A DNA stretch of 32,275 nucleotides from Clostridia bacterium. Lineage in GTDB: Bacteria > Bacillota > Clostridia > Oscillospirales > Acutalibacteraceae. A program made the position numbers and the translations under genes. The notes beneath the pieces were generated by a model that was given only the letters and a program-made list of their open reading frames with translations, made no database searches and was not told the origin of the DNA. The stretch is taken from contig JAFSGB010000038.1 in assembly GCA_017434895.1 (NCBI GenBank), positions 1 to 32,275 of the forward strand, given 5' to 3'. Shown here piece by piece: positions 1-7,188 of the stretch; position 1 is the first letter of the stretch, and the number at the start of each line of letters is the position of its first letter.

Positions 1-1458
1 AGCATATCCGTGGAAAGTCAAATCGAGTTTTGTAAAAAGGAAGTGACAGGAGAAAGTTATAAAGTTTATACCGACAAGGGTTATAGTGGCAAAAACATAG
101 ACCGCCCTGCGTTTCAAGACTTGTTACGTGATATAGAGGCAGGTAAAGTAAACCGTGTTATCGTTTATCGTCTCGACCGTATCAGTCGCTCAGTTCTTGA
201 TTTTGCCAATTTGATTGAAGTGTTTCAAAAGAACCATGTTGACTTTGTCAGCACAATGGAGAAATTCGACACTTCAACACCTATTGGCAAGGCTATGCTG
301 ATGATTGTTATGATCTTCGCACAACTTGAGCGTGAAACCATCCAACAGCGTGTTATTGACGCATATTCATCCCGAAGTAAACGCGGGTTTTATATGGGTG
401 GCAGAGTACCGTTCGGATTTGAATTGGTTGAAACAACCATAGACGGAATACGAACAAAAATGTATAAGCCAATCGAGGAAGAAGCAGAAGTTATTAGATT
501 GATTTTTTCAATGTATTCAAAGCCCCAAACCTCATTTGGTGATGTAATGCGCTATTTGGAAGAGCATGGCATACGAAAGCGTGACGGTAAACTCTTTAAC
601 AGAAGCCGTTTGCGTGATGTTGTAATCAACCCCGCGTATGTAAAAGCCGACTATCAGCTTTATGAATTTTTTAAAGCACAAGGCACAAACATTGTCAATA
701 CCCCAAGTGATTTTATCGGTATAAACGGAGCGTATCTTTATTCGGGCGATAATCTTAAGCGAAAAACCATATCCTTAGTAGGACACACATTGGTTTTGGC
801 TCCCCACGAGGGGCTCGTCGATTCAGCAACATGGATTAAATGTCGTTCAAAGTGCTTAAACAATCAAAGTGTTGCACGTCCTATCAAAGCAAAAGCAACT
901 TGGCTTGCGGGTAAAATCAAATGTGCCAGCTGCGGATATGCTTTAACCGCTAAGATTTATAAGTGCAAAACCAAGTCCGATAACCGCTATTATCTCTGCA
1001 CAAACAAATATCACGCCGGTGGTTGTCATTTTGGCTCATTGGATGCTGATGTTGTGGATGACATTGTATTCAAAGAAATGCAGAAGAAATTAGCAGAGTT
1101 TGAGACACTGTCAAAGAAAAAGCAAGACGGCTGTAACCTGCAAGTTGTAAAACTTAAAACACGTATAGAAGAAATTGATTCGGAAATATCCTCTTTGCTC
1201 GAAAAAATCGCTTCGGCAAATGATACGGTGATGCAGTACATAAACAACCGTGTTGCCGAGCTCGATGCCGAGAAGAAAGAACTCGGAGCTGAGATTGTAT
1301 CGCTTGACAATAACCATACAAACGATGTGGGAGAAATCAGCGGATATTTTGAGCATTGGGATGAACTGTCGGTAAGCGACAAAATCACGGTGGTTGACTG
1401 CCTGATAGAGCGCATAACCGCCTCAAAAGAAAGCATTGAAATCAAGTGGAAAATATAA
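1..1458 (+). CDS. Large serine recombinase, 5' end cut by window edge
   Basis: Site-specific DNA recombinase of the large serine family, which integrates and excises phages and integrative elements through a covalent phosphoserine link. The frame is open to base 1 (reads Ser-Ile-Ser before the GTG at 10), so that GTG is internal and the start lies upstream; the N-terminal YxRVS segment with the catalytic Ser is outside the window. Counting from the GTG: rest of the resolvase domain to about residue 115, with the YRLDRISRS arginine motif at 53-61 and the GKAMLMIVMIFAQLERE helix at 93-109; recombinase domain about 130-290; zinc ribbon with Cys305, Cys308, Cys330 and Cys339; then a charged coiled-coil tail. 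The C-terminal half is complete and shows no decay. It converges on the nucleotidyltransferase gene, so it probably marks one end of a mobile element. Family is clear; element type is unknown. Confidence 0.93.
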   Translation, partial: SISVESQIEFCKKEVTGESYKVYTDKGYSGKNIDRPAFQDLLRDIEAGKVNRVIVYRLDRISRSVLDFANLIEVFQKNHVDFVSTMEKFDTSTPIGKAMLMIVMIFAQLERETIQQRVIDAYSSRSKRGFYMGGRVPFGFELVETTIDGIRTKMYKPIEEEAEVIRLIFSMYSKPQTSFGDVMRYLEEHGIRKRDGKLFNRSRLRDVVINPAYVKADYQLYEFFKAQGTNIVNTPSDFIGINGAYLYSGDNLKRKTISLVGHTLVLAPHEGLVDSATWIKCRSKCLNNQSVARPIKAKATWLAGKIKCASCGYALTAKIYKCKTKSDNRYYLCTNKYHAGGCHFGSLDADVVDDIVFKEMQKKLAEFETLSKKKQDGCNLQVVKLKTRIEEIDSEISSLLEKIASANDTVMQYINNRVAELDAEKKELGAEIVSLDNNHTNDVGEISGYFEHWDELSVSDKITVVDCLIERITASKESIEIKWKI

Positions 1459-1471
1459 TTATTTTTTTATC

Positions 1472-1600
1472 GCAAAAGCATTTCACCATTGTTGTTCAGG
1501 TGAAGCCTTGAGGCTCACAACCGACCGCTTAGACAGTAAAAACTTCTATGCTTTCAACCCCGGCTTTGACACCAAGCCTTGCAGTAAGAAAATGATATAA
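1472..1600 (+). other. Non-genic or decayed stretch after the recombinase; candidate attachment region
   Basis: No intact gene here. One frame stays open from before 1472 to a TAA at 1598-1600 and would encode a short peptide ending NPGFDTKPCSKKMI, but it has no start codon with a ribosome site. An imperfect hairpin (GTG-bulge A-AGCC, loop TTGA, GGCT-CAC) lies near 1501-1519. Large serine recombinases usually sit beside one of their attachment sites, so the region could hold an att half-site or the tail of an interrupted gene. That is inference only; no core site can be named without the other element end. Confidence 0.2.
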
Positions 1601-1604
1601 TTTG

Positions 1605-1630
1605 AAAATCCCTCCGTTTGGAGGGATTTT
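1605..1630. terminator. Bidirectional intrinsic terminator between convergent genes
   Basis: Perfect 11-bp stem (AAAATCCCTCC at 1605-1615, GGAGGGATTTT at 1620-1630) around a GTTT loop. On the plus strand the stem runs into six or more Ts. On the minus strand the stem ends in Ts and starts 4 nt after the stop codon of the nucleotidyltransferase. It can stop transcription from both sides. Confidence 0.9.
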
Positions 1631-1634
1631 TTCT

Positions 1635-2516
1635 TTAAAGGCCTTCGTAAAGACCGGCATTCATCATTTTTGTAATTGCATCCACAACTATTTGCTTATC
1701 TTCCTTATAGGTGACACCGTACCATCTATCCTCGGCAACAAGCACCTGTACTTGTTTTTCACCCTTTTCAATTTGCTCGGAAACAACTGTGGGCAAATAA
1801 TATTCCGACTTAGGAGCATTAAGATTTTTGTCAAGGAAATTCTTAAAGCCAGTCTCGATATAACCAAATATATCAGGTCTAAAGCCCCACAAATTCATTG
1901 AAACAACGGTATCCTCGGGAAGAGAAGTCCAAGTAGCGCCGTCATCCTCGGTATACTTACAGTCGGCAATTTTAGTTCTTTCAGTAACGGTTTTAAGAAT
2001 GCCGTTCTCAATTTCGCAAACGCCGCGTGAAACATAGCCGTTCTCGGTAAGAGTATTAACAAGACGGAAGCCAACCATTGCATAATCGGAAGTGTCGCTA
2101 TTTAAGAAATCTGCCATCTTCTGAAAAGCAGAACGGCCGTAGTAATCGTCCGCATTAACAACAGCAAATGGCTCCTTTACCATGTCCTTACAGCAAAGGA
2201 TTGCATGAGCGGTACCCCAAGGCTTTTCGCGGTCACTGGGGCAAGCATAGCCCACAGGAAGTTTGTCAATTTCTTGAAAAACATACTCAACCTTTACACG
2301 GTTTGCAATTCGCTTGCCGACCATTTCCTTGAAATCCTTCTCAATGGCATGCTTTATTACGAAAACAACCTTTGTAAATCCGGCTTTAACTGCATCGTAA
2401 ACCGAAAAGTCAAGCAGAACTTCACCATCGGGACCAATAGGCTCAATTTGTTTGAGACCTCCAAAACGGCTGCCCATTCCTGCCGCCATTACAACTAAGG
2501 TAATATCTTTTTTCAT
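1635..2516 (-). CDS. Sugar-phosphate nucleotidyltransferase (NTP_transferase family)
   Basis: Cytosolic nucleotidyltransferase of 293 residues, expected to couple a sugar 1-phosphate or similar phospho-alcohol to an NTP and release pyrophosphate; the substrate cannot be told from sequence. The N-terminus carries the nucleotide-binding signature MAAGMGSRFGGLKQ (residues 10-23), including the G-x-G-x-R and the conserved Lys. A metal-binding acidic site follows in VVNADDYYG (119-127). The ATG has a strong Shine-Dalgarno site (AAAGGAG, 7 nt upstream) that overlaps the end of a phosphotransferase remnant. In related genomes (from memory) this type of gene sits beside an aminoglycoside-phosphotransferase-like kinase, and here that partner is deleted. 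It could be annotated as a UTP-glucose-1-phosphate uridylyltransferase-like protein, but it lacks the length and features of a typical GalU. Confidence 0.85.
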   Translation of the reverse strand: MKKDITLVVMAAGMGSRFGGLKQIEPIGPDGEVLLDFSVYDAVKAGFTKVVFVIKHAIEKDFKEMVGKRIANRVKVEYVFQEIDKLPVGYACPSDREKPWGTAHAILCCKDMVKEPFAVVNADDYYGRSAFQKMADFLNSDTSDYAMVGFRLVNTLTENGYVSRGVCEIENGILKTVTERTKIADCKYTEDDGATWTSLPEDTVVSMNLWGFRPDIFGYIETGFKNFLDKNLNAPKSEYYLPTVVSEQIEKGEKQVQVLVAEDRWYGVTYKEDKQIVVDAITKMMNAGLYEGL

Positions 2517-2518
2517 TT

Positions 2519-2670
2519 TTATTCTCCTTTAACAAAGGTTTTCGTTTCGTCACAGTGCTTTTCCATTTCGGAAGCCAGCTTAAACTGGGTACGGTCTATC
2601 CAAATTCGAAGCAAGCCTTTACAGTGCCTTGCAAATTAAAATCGGCAAACAAGCTTGAAAAATCATTCAT
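2519..2670 (-). pseudogene. Remnant of an aminoglycoside-phosphotransferase-like kinase, internally deleted
   Basis: Directly upstream of the nucleotidyltransferase lie two joined coding scraps. From an ATG at 2668-2670, with GGGAG upstream, 24 codons read MNDFSSLFADFNLQGTVKAC and then FEFG, stopping at TAG 2596-2598. In another frame, 2519-2602 encodes 27 residues beginning WIDRTQFKLASEMEKH and ending in VKGE before TAA 2519-2521. The first piece looks like the start and the second like the extreme C-terminus of the COG3173-type phosphotransferases that often accompany this nucleotidyltransferase. Full-length members have roughly 350 residues, so about 290 codons seem to be lost in one deletion with a frame change. 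Promoter and ribosome site survive, which keeps the downstream gene expressed. The family match is from memory. Confidence 0.6.
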
Positions 2671-2695
2671 TATTAATGACTCCCAACACAAAATC

Positions 2696-2734
2696 GTACT
2701 AACACATTATAGTACATACCAATAATAAAAACAA
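2696..2734 (-). promoter_or_regulatory. Promoter with an operator-like inverted repeat over the -10 box
   Basis: Reading the minus strand, TTGTTT (2729-2734) and TATAAT (2706-2711) are 17 bp apart and precede the phosphotransferase remnant and the nucleotidyltransferase gene. The -10 box lies in an inverted repeat, GTACTA (2696-2701), 8-nt spacer, TAGTAC (2710-2715). This arrangement suits a dimeric repressor that blocks polymerase. The promoter is well supported; the operator role is inferred. Confidence 0.6.
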
Positions 2735-2754
2735 GCAACCGAAATTATCTAAAT

Positions 2755-2776
2755 ATTGTAAATTTTGATTTACAAT
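2755..2776 (-). terminator. AT-rich palindrome after the pyridoxal kinase gene, possible weak terminator
   Basis: Perfect 9-bp inverted repeat, ATTGTAAAT (2755-2763) and ATTTACAAT (2768-2776), with a TTTG loop, touching the kinase stop codon. It is AT-rich and is followed on the minus strand only by a broken T run, so termination would be weak. It also lies about 20 bp upstream of the next -35 box and could instead be a protein-binding site. Confidence 0.4.
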
Positions 2777-3570
2777 TAAAAACGTTCAAACTCTAAACCG
2801 TCACGCTCTGCCGAAACGGTTTTCTTAATTGTTTTTGAAATAAAGCATACCGCTTTGTTAACCGCATTTTCCACAGAAGAACCCTTTAAAAGCCTTGCAA
2901 AAACTATTGAAGAAAAAATATCACCGGTTCCGTGAAAATGTCCGTTTTGCTTTTTTGTGTGAATAAATTTGATTTTCTCGCCATCAAAAACCGATGCACC
3001 GATTTTGTTTTTATTTTCAATTCCTGTTATGATAACACAAGCTTTAGTTAAATCATAAAGTTTTAGTGAAAGGCTTATAATATCCTTTTCGCCAAGGTTT
3101 ACTCTGTAGCTTTCACCGCATAAAAGCTGGGCCTCAGTAAGGTTGGGAGTAATAACATCCGCCAACTTACATAGTTTTAACATACTTTCTGCAAAATTCT
3201 CACTAAGACCGTCAAACAGCTTGCCGTTATCCCCTAAAACCGGATCGACGAGTACTATTGCATTCTCATTTTTGAAATTAAAAATTTCTTCTGCAAAAAT
3301 ATCAATTTGCTCGGCAGAGGCAAAATATCCCGTATAAATACCGTCAAACCCAACGCTTTCCTTTTTGAAATGCTTTAAAGTATTGTAGAAAAAATCGGAA
3401 ACATTAAGCCTTTCGGGTATACCAAAGCCACCGGTATGGGTGGAAAGCATAACCGTAGGCAATACCGACAAGGAAATTCCATTTGCGCTGATTATAGGTA
3501 AAGCTTCTGTAAGAGAGCATTTGCCATGACATGCAAGTGACTGCACAGATAAAGCGGTTTTTTGTGCCAT
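2776..3570 (-). CDS. Pyridoxal/pyridoxamine kinase (ribokinase fold)
   Basis: ATP-dependent kinase of the B6 vitamer salvage pathway (PdxY/PdxK type), making pyridoxal or pyridoxamine 5'-phosphate in the cytosol. It has 264 residues from the chosen ATG at 3568-3570, which has AGAGGTG about 6 nt upstream. An in-frame GTG three codons earlier lies inside that ribosome site and is unlikely to be the start. The early THTGGFG segment and the PfkB-type motifs DPVLGDNG (about 109-116) and DVITPNLTEAQLL fit pyridoxal kinases. HGTGD near residue 217 carries the expected catalytic Asp. The gene starts 12 nt after the endonuclease III stop and is the last of a three-gene run. A hydroxymethylpyrimidine kinase is the closest alternative, but the N-terminal third favours B6. 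Confidence 0.85.
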   Translation of the reverse strand: MAQKTALSVQSLACHGKCSLTEALPIISANGISLSVLPTVMLSTHTGGFGIPERLNVSDFFYNTLKHFKKESVGFDGIYTGYFASAEQIDIFAEEIFNFKNENAIVLVDPVLGDNGKLFDGLSENFAESMLKLCKLADVITPNLTEAQLLCGESYRVNLGEKDIISLSLKLYDLTKACVIITGIENKNKIGASVFDGEKIKFIHTKKQNGHFHGTGDIFSSIVFARLLKGSSVENAVNKAVCFISKTIKKTVSAERDGLEFERF

Positions 3571-3582
3571 TCTTTTCACCTC

Positions 3583-4209
3583 TTAAAGCTTTTTGGGACA
3601 AAACTCTGACAATGGGCAAACATCACATTTGGGCCTTTGTGCCTTGCAAATATCTCTGCCAAAAAGTACTGTTCTGTGGCAAAAATCGTTGGATTTTTCA
3701 GGTGGTAAAAGCTTTCGCATTTCCCTTTCCACTACTAGAGGATTAGTTGTGGAAACAAGCCCCAGACGATTGCAAATTCTTATAAAATGAGTATCAGTAA
3801 CAACAGCAGCCTGACCGTAAATATCACCGCAAACAAGGTTGGCGGTTTTTCTGCCCACACCTGGAAGAGTGGTTAACTCCTCAATTGTATCCGGTACTCG
3901 GCCACCGAACCTTTCGGTAATTTCCTTACCGATGCCCACTAAATCCCGAGCTTTAGTTTTATAAAGACCGCAGGTTTTAATAAGCGCCTCCACCCTGCTT
4001 AAATCGGCAGTTGCCATTTTTTCAGCAGTGGGAAACTCGCAGAACAAATCTGGTGTTACCATATTTACCCTTTTATCGGTACACTGAGCAGATAACCGCG
4101 TCGCAATGAGCAACTGAAAAGGGTCGTCATACTGAAGCGAACAAATAGCCTCGGGGTAAAGCCTTTCAAGACTCTCCACCGCGGCTAAGGTTCTTTCTTT
4201 TTTACGCAT
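3583..4209 (-). CDS. nth: Endonuclease III (DNA glycosylase/AP lyase)
   Basis: Base-excision repair enzyme that removes oxidised pyrimidines and nicks abasic sites. The 208 residues match the usual 210 or so. The helix-hairpin-helix reads LPGVGRKTAN (115-124) with catalytic Lys121, and the GPD-type catalytic Asp is Asp139 in VTDTH. The iron-sulfur loop has the classic spacing C-x6-C-x2-C-x5-C (Cys188, 195, 198, 204). The start ATG overlaps the end of the EIIC-like gene by 8 nt, so translation is probably coupled. Nothing is missing, and it is one of the safest calls in the window. Confidence 0.96.
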   Translation of the reverse strand: MRKKERTLAAVESLERLYPEAICSLQYDDPFQLLIATRLSAQCTDKRVNMVTPDLFCEFPTAEKMATADLSRVEALIKTCGLYKTKARDLVGIGKEITERFGGRVPDTIEELTTLPGVGRKTANLVCGDIYGQAAVVTDTHFIRICNRLGLVSTTNPLVVEREMRKLLPPEKSNDFCHRTVLFGRDICKAQRPKCDVCPLSEFCPKKL

Positions 4210-5245
4210 TAAGCTTTAAATCTCCAAACTTAATAAGTCCCATTTTTCTCATAGCCTCACAAATACCAAGGGTTAAAACTGCAGGCAGTACAAAGTGCAT
4301 TGCAAGAATTTCAAGCAAGGCTATAACTGGAGTAACACCTGCGGCTATCATACTATCATAAGCCATAAACTGACCTACCAAGCCTGCCGAACCCATTCCG
4401 GAGCCAACGGGATTGCTTACCATTTTTAAAAGACAGGAAGCAACGGGACCCAGTATTGCACTGGAAATTACGGGAGGAAGCCATAAAATCGGCTTTTTAA
4501 CAAGGTTTGGAACCTGAAGCATTGAGGTGCCAAGTCCTTGTGCTAATAGACCGCCGAATTTGTTTTCGCGGTAGCTCATAACTGCAAAGCCTACCATATT
4601 GCAGCAACAACCAACAGTTGCGGCACCAGCAGCCAAACCCGTTATTCCCATAGAAACTCCAATGGCTGCAGAGGAAATAGGTAAAGTTAAAATTATACCC
4701 ATTAGTATAGAAATTGCAATTCCGCCCAAAAAAGGATACTTTTCAACATTAATATTTACAAGATTTCCCAGCCATACCATAGCGGCAGAAATATAAGGAC
4801 CTACGAAATAACCTGCAACAGCGCCGGCCAAAATGCAGCAAAGAGGGGTTACGATAATATCAACCTTTGTCTTACCAGCAACTAAAACACCGATTTCAAT
4901 TGCAACATAGGCGGCAATAAAAGCTCCTAACGGCTCACCCGGCTTGCCGACTACGAAAGCCTCATTTAAAATGTTGGGAAAAGCGCCAATCATACCGCAA
5001 ACGGCAGCGCAAACGGTGGTTAAGGGAGCCGCTTTTAATTTACAGGCAACGCCGACACCTATACCGGCACCGGTTAAGGTCTTAGCAACATTACCCATTG
5101 CCATTATGTACTGAGCTGCAACATTTTCACCCAAGAGTGTAGCAATCTGACATATTATGGTACCAATAATAAGCGTGGAAAAAAGACCTAACGCCATACC
5201 AGAAAGACCGTCAATAAATACTCTGTTTAAATACTTCTTAACCAT
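4202..5245 (-). CDS. PTS EIIC-like membrane transporter (PTS_EIIC_2 family)
   Basis: Multi-pass membrane protein of 347 residues, rich in Gly and Ala, with about nine or ten hydrophobic segments; the first follows the start MVKKYLNRVFIDGLSGMALG. It resembles the stand-alone EIIC family of the sugar phosphotransferase system. No EIIA, EIIB or HPr gene lies nearby, so either partners are encoded elsewhere or it works as a non-PTS transporter; the substrate is unknown. A promoter (5277-5305) sits directly upstream, and AAAGGAT precedes the ATG. It is first in a run with nth and the pyridoxal kinase, which suggests shared transcription rather than shared function. Family assignment is from remembered sequence character. 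Confidence 0.75.
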   Translation of the reverse strand: MVKKYLNRVFIDGLSGMALGLFSTLIIGTIICQIATLLGENVAAQYIMAMGNVAKTLTGAGIGVGVACKLKAAPLTTVCAAVCGMIGAFPNILNEAFVVGKPGEPLGAFIAAYVAIEIGVLVAGKTKVDIIVTPLCCILAGAVAGYFVGPYISAAMVWLGNLVNINVEKYPFLGGIAISILMGIILTLPISSAAIGVSMGITGLAAGAATVGCCCNMVGFAVMSYRENKFGGLLAQGLGTSMLQVPNLVKKPILWLPPVISSAILGPVASCLLKMVSNPVGSGMGSAGLVGQFMAYDSMIAAGVTPVIALLEILAMHFVLPAVLTLGICEAMRKMGLIKFGDLKLNA

Positions 5246-5276
5246 TTTTCTAACATCCTTTTTAAAGTTTTTTTTA

Positions 5277-5305
5277 ATTATACCAAATTATCTTTATTTT
5301 TACAA
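5277..5305 (-). promoter_or_regulatory. Promoter for the EIIC-nth-pyridoxal kinase run
   Basis: On the minus strand, TTGTAA (5300-5305) and a perfect TATAAT (5277-5282) are 17 bp apart and point at the EIIC-like gene. A better-looking TTGACA nearby is 24 bp from the -10 box and cannot pair with it. Confidence 0.65.
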
Positions 5306-5369
5306 CTGTCAATTGGTAAAAAACAAATTGCAAAGTTAGGAATATTTTATTTAAATTTCCATAGTTTAC

Positions 5370-5398
5370 TTGTTTTTTGACGTTGCTTGTGATATACT
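5370..5398 (+). promoter_or_regulatory. Extended -10 promoter for the seven-gene plus-strand run
   Basis: TTGTTT (5370-5375), a 17-bp spacer and TATACT (5393-5398), the latter preceded by TGA, which makes an extended -10 element. Initiation near 5405 would leave about 11 nt before the GTG at 5416. TTGACG at 5377-5382 is a possible alternative -35 with a weaker -10, TATTTT at 5400-5405. Confidence 0.6.
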
Positions 5399-5415
5399 TT
5401 ATTTTGGTGATTTCT

Positions 5416-6066
5416 GTGACAAGGATTTATGTTGTAAGACATTGTGAGACCGATGCCAACGCTAATAAAATTTTCCAAGGTCATACCGACAATGATGTTA
5501 ATGAATTAGGTGCAAAACAGTTAGAAGCTTTGTCGAAAAGATTTAAAAACGTAGAGTTAGATAAGGTTCTCACAAGTCCTTTAACCAGAACGCAAAGAAC
5601 CGCAAAGGCTATTGTTGGGGACAAAAATATCCCTTTAGTAATCTGTGACGGCTTAATTGAGCTTAACGGTGGTGTTTACGAGGGTAAAACCTATGAAGAA
5701 ATAGGAACTGAGTACCCCCAATTTAGAGTGATTTGGCAAAGTGAGCCTTGGCGGTTTGCTCCCGAAAAGGGTGAAAGTATGGTTCACGCCTACCACAGAA
5801 TTTGGGAAACTGTTTTACAGCTTGCAAGGGATAACAAGGGTGAAACCTTAGCACTTGCTACCCACGGCGGTGTTCTGCGCTGTCTTTTGTGTAAACTTAT
5901 GAAAGACGATATTAAAAAGCTACCCGAGATTCCCTTTGGACTTAACACAGCGGTAAGCTTAATTGAATTTGACGATAGCATGACCCCTAGCATCATATAT
6001 TATAACGATGCCTCCCACCTGCCCGTTAGTCTTAAAAACAAAAATGCAAAGGTGCCACTGAAATGA
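5416..6066 (+). CDS. Histidine phosphatase family protein
   Basis: Phosphoglycerate-mutase-like phosphatase of 216 residues. The catalytic histidine lies at the start in VVRHCET (His9, with Cys replacing the more common Gly); SPLTRTQRTAK supplies the second Arg and ATHGG near residue 150 the second catalytic His. Substrates in this superfamily range from phosphosugars to alpha-ribazole phosphate, and no cobalamin genes are nearby, so none is assigned. The GTG at 5416 is preferred because it follows GGTGA and lies just downstream of the predicted transcription start; the longer frame would begin inside the promoter. Its stop overlaps the start of ruvX in an ATGA. Confidence 0.85.
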   Translation: MTRIYVVRHCETDANANKIFQGHTDNDVNELGAKQLEALSKRFKNVELDKVLTSPLTRTQRTAKAIVGDKNIPLVICDGLIELNGGVYEGKTYEEIGTEYPQFRVIWQSEPWRFAPEKGESMVHAYHRIWETVLQLARDNKGETLALATHGGVLRCLLCKLMKDDIKKLPEIPFGLNTAVSLIEFDDSMTPSIIYYNDASHLPVSLKNKNAKVPLK

Positions 6067-6485
6067 TTATAATGTCCGTTGATTTAGGAAAAGCCAGAAC
6101 GGGAATTGCCCTTTCCGATAAAGGCGAAAGCTTTGCTTTTCCAAAAACTGTTATAACTGAATACAACACCGAAAAATTGGTGAATAAAATTTCGGAGCTT
6201 GCAAAAGAAAATTCCGCCCAGCTTATAGTCGTGGGCTTTCCCAAAAATATGGACGGAAGCGTTGGCAGCCGTGCCGAGGAATGCAGAAGCATTGCCGATT
6301 TAATTAGAAATAAAAGTGAAATAGAGACAGTTTTATGGGACGAAAGATGCACCACTGTATCTGCTCATACTGCTCTTAATTTTACCGACACAAGGGGAAA
6401 AAAGAGAAAAAATGTTATTGATGCCGTTGCGGCGGTTATAATACTTGAGGATTACTTAAAATACCGACAAAACCGAAAGGATTAA
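6063..6485 (+). CDS. ruvX: Putative pre-16S rRNA nuclease / Holliday junction resolvase-like YqgF
   Basis: RNase H-fold protein of 140 residues, the normal size. Motifs in order: the acidic strand SVDLGKARTGIA (Asp7), VVGFPKNMDGS, the mid-region WDERCTTVSA with its acidic pair, and the final Asp in NVIDAVAAVIILEDYL. The family matures the 5' end of 16S rRNA; the Holliday junction role is older and less well supported. The ATG overlaps the previous stop by 4 nt, with AAAGGTG about 9 nt upstream, so it is translationally coupled to the phosphatase gene. The neighbourhood differs from the common alaS-ruvX pairing. Confidence 0.93.
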   Translation: MIIMSVDLGKARTGIALSDKGESFAFPKTVITEYNTEKLVNKISELAKENSAQLIVVGFPKNMDGSVGSRAEECRSIADLIRNKSEIETVLWDERCTTVSAHTALNFTDTRGKKRKNVIDAVAAVIILEDYLKYRQNRKD

Positions 6486-6491
6486 CTGTGA

Positions 6492-7178
6492 ATGTATAAA
6501 TTTGAGATACATCTTCATACAAATAATTGCAGTGCCTGTGCGCTTTCCTCATCTAAGGAAATGATTGACGCCGCAGTCAAAAAGGGATACAGCGGAATTG
6601 TTATAACCAACCATTTTTACCATGGCAACACCTGTGTTGACAGAAATGCTACGTGGCAAAACTTTGTAGGAACCTACATCGAGGATTACGAAGACGCGAA
6701 AGAATACGGTGAGGAAAAGAACATTACCGTATTTTTCGGTCTTGAGGAGGGCTTTGCCCCAGGAAAAGAAATGTTGATTTACGGTGTTGAGCCCGAGTGT
6801 TTTTTAAACCATCCCGAATTTATAATGATGTCGGCAAGGGAAAAATCGGATTTTGTTCACGAGTGCGGTGGTATTTGTATTTGTGCTCACCCATTTAGAA
6901 ACAGAAGATACATTCCCGACCCCCACACTCCCCCCGACCCCGATTTATTTGACGGGATTGAAGGCTTTAATCTTGCCAACAAAGCTGAAGAAAATGAAAA
7001 AGCTTTTATTTTTGGCCTTAATAACAAAAAAATTATAGTGTCCGGCAGTGACACTCACCAAAAAGAAAACTTCGGTAATGCAGGCATAGCATTCTATGAG
7101 CCCGTCACCGATTACAAAGTCTTTATTGATAAGATTAAAAAGAGTGATTTTGAATTAATTTATCCGAATGAAATTTAA
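6492..7178 (+). CDS. PHP-domain metal-dependent phosphoesterase
   Basis: Cytosolic protein of 228 residues built from one PHP domain. Metal ligands are visible at the positions expected for the fold: HLH near the start (His7, His9), NHFYHG, GLEEG, CAHPFRN, and GSDTH near the C-terminus. Relatives act on nucleotides, histidinol phosphate or phospho-oligosaccharides, and nothing here selects among them. Length is close to that of small stand-alone PHP proteins (230-280). It begins 6 nt after ruvX in the same run and ends upstream of the alpha/beta hydrolase ATG. Confidence 0.85.
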   Translation: MYKFEIHLHTNNCSACALSSSKEMIDAAVKKGYSGIVITNHFYHGNTCVDRNATWQNFVGTYIEDYEDAKEYGEEKNITVFFGLEEGFAPGKEMLIYGVEPECFLNHPEFIMMSAREKSDFVHECGGICICAHPFRNRRYIPDPHTPPDPDLFDGIEGFNLANKAEENEKAFIFGLNNKKIIVSGSDTHQKENFGNAGIAFYEPVTDYKVFIDKIKKSDFELIYPNEI

Positions 7179-7188
7179 GGTGATAAAA

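Noticed and set aside
1503-1581. Direct repeat AAGCCTTG as recombinase attachment repeat
   Set aside because: Eight bases about 70 nt apart is within chance for this composition, and both copies lie on the same side of the recombinase.
5307-5312. TTGACA on the minus strand as the -35 box for the EIIC gene
   Set aside because: It is 24 bp from the TATAAT, too far; TTGTAA at 5300-5305 has the correct 17-bp spacing.
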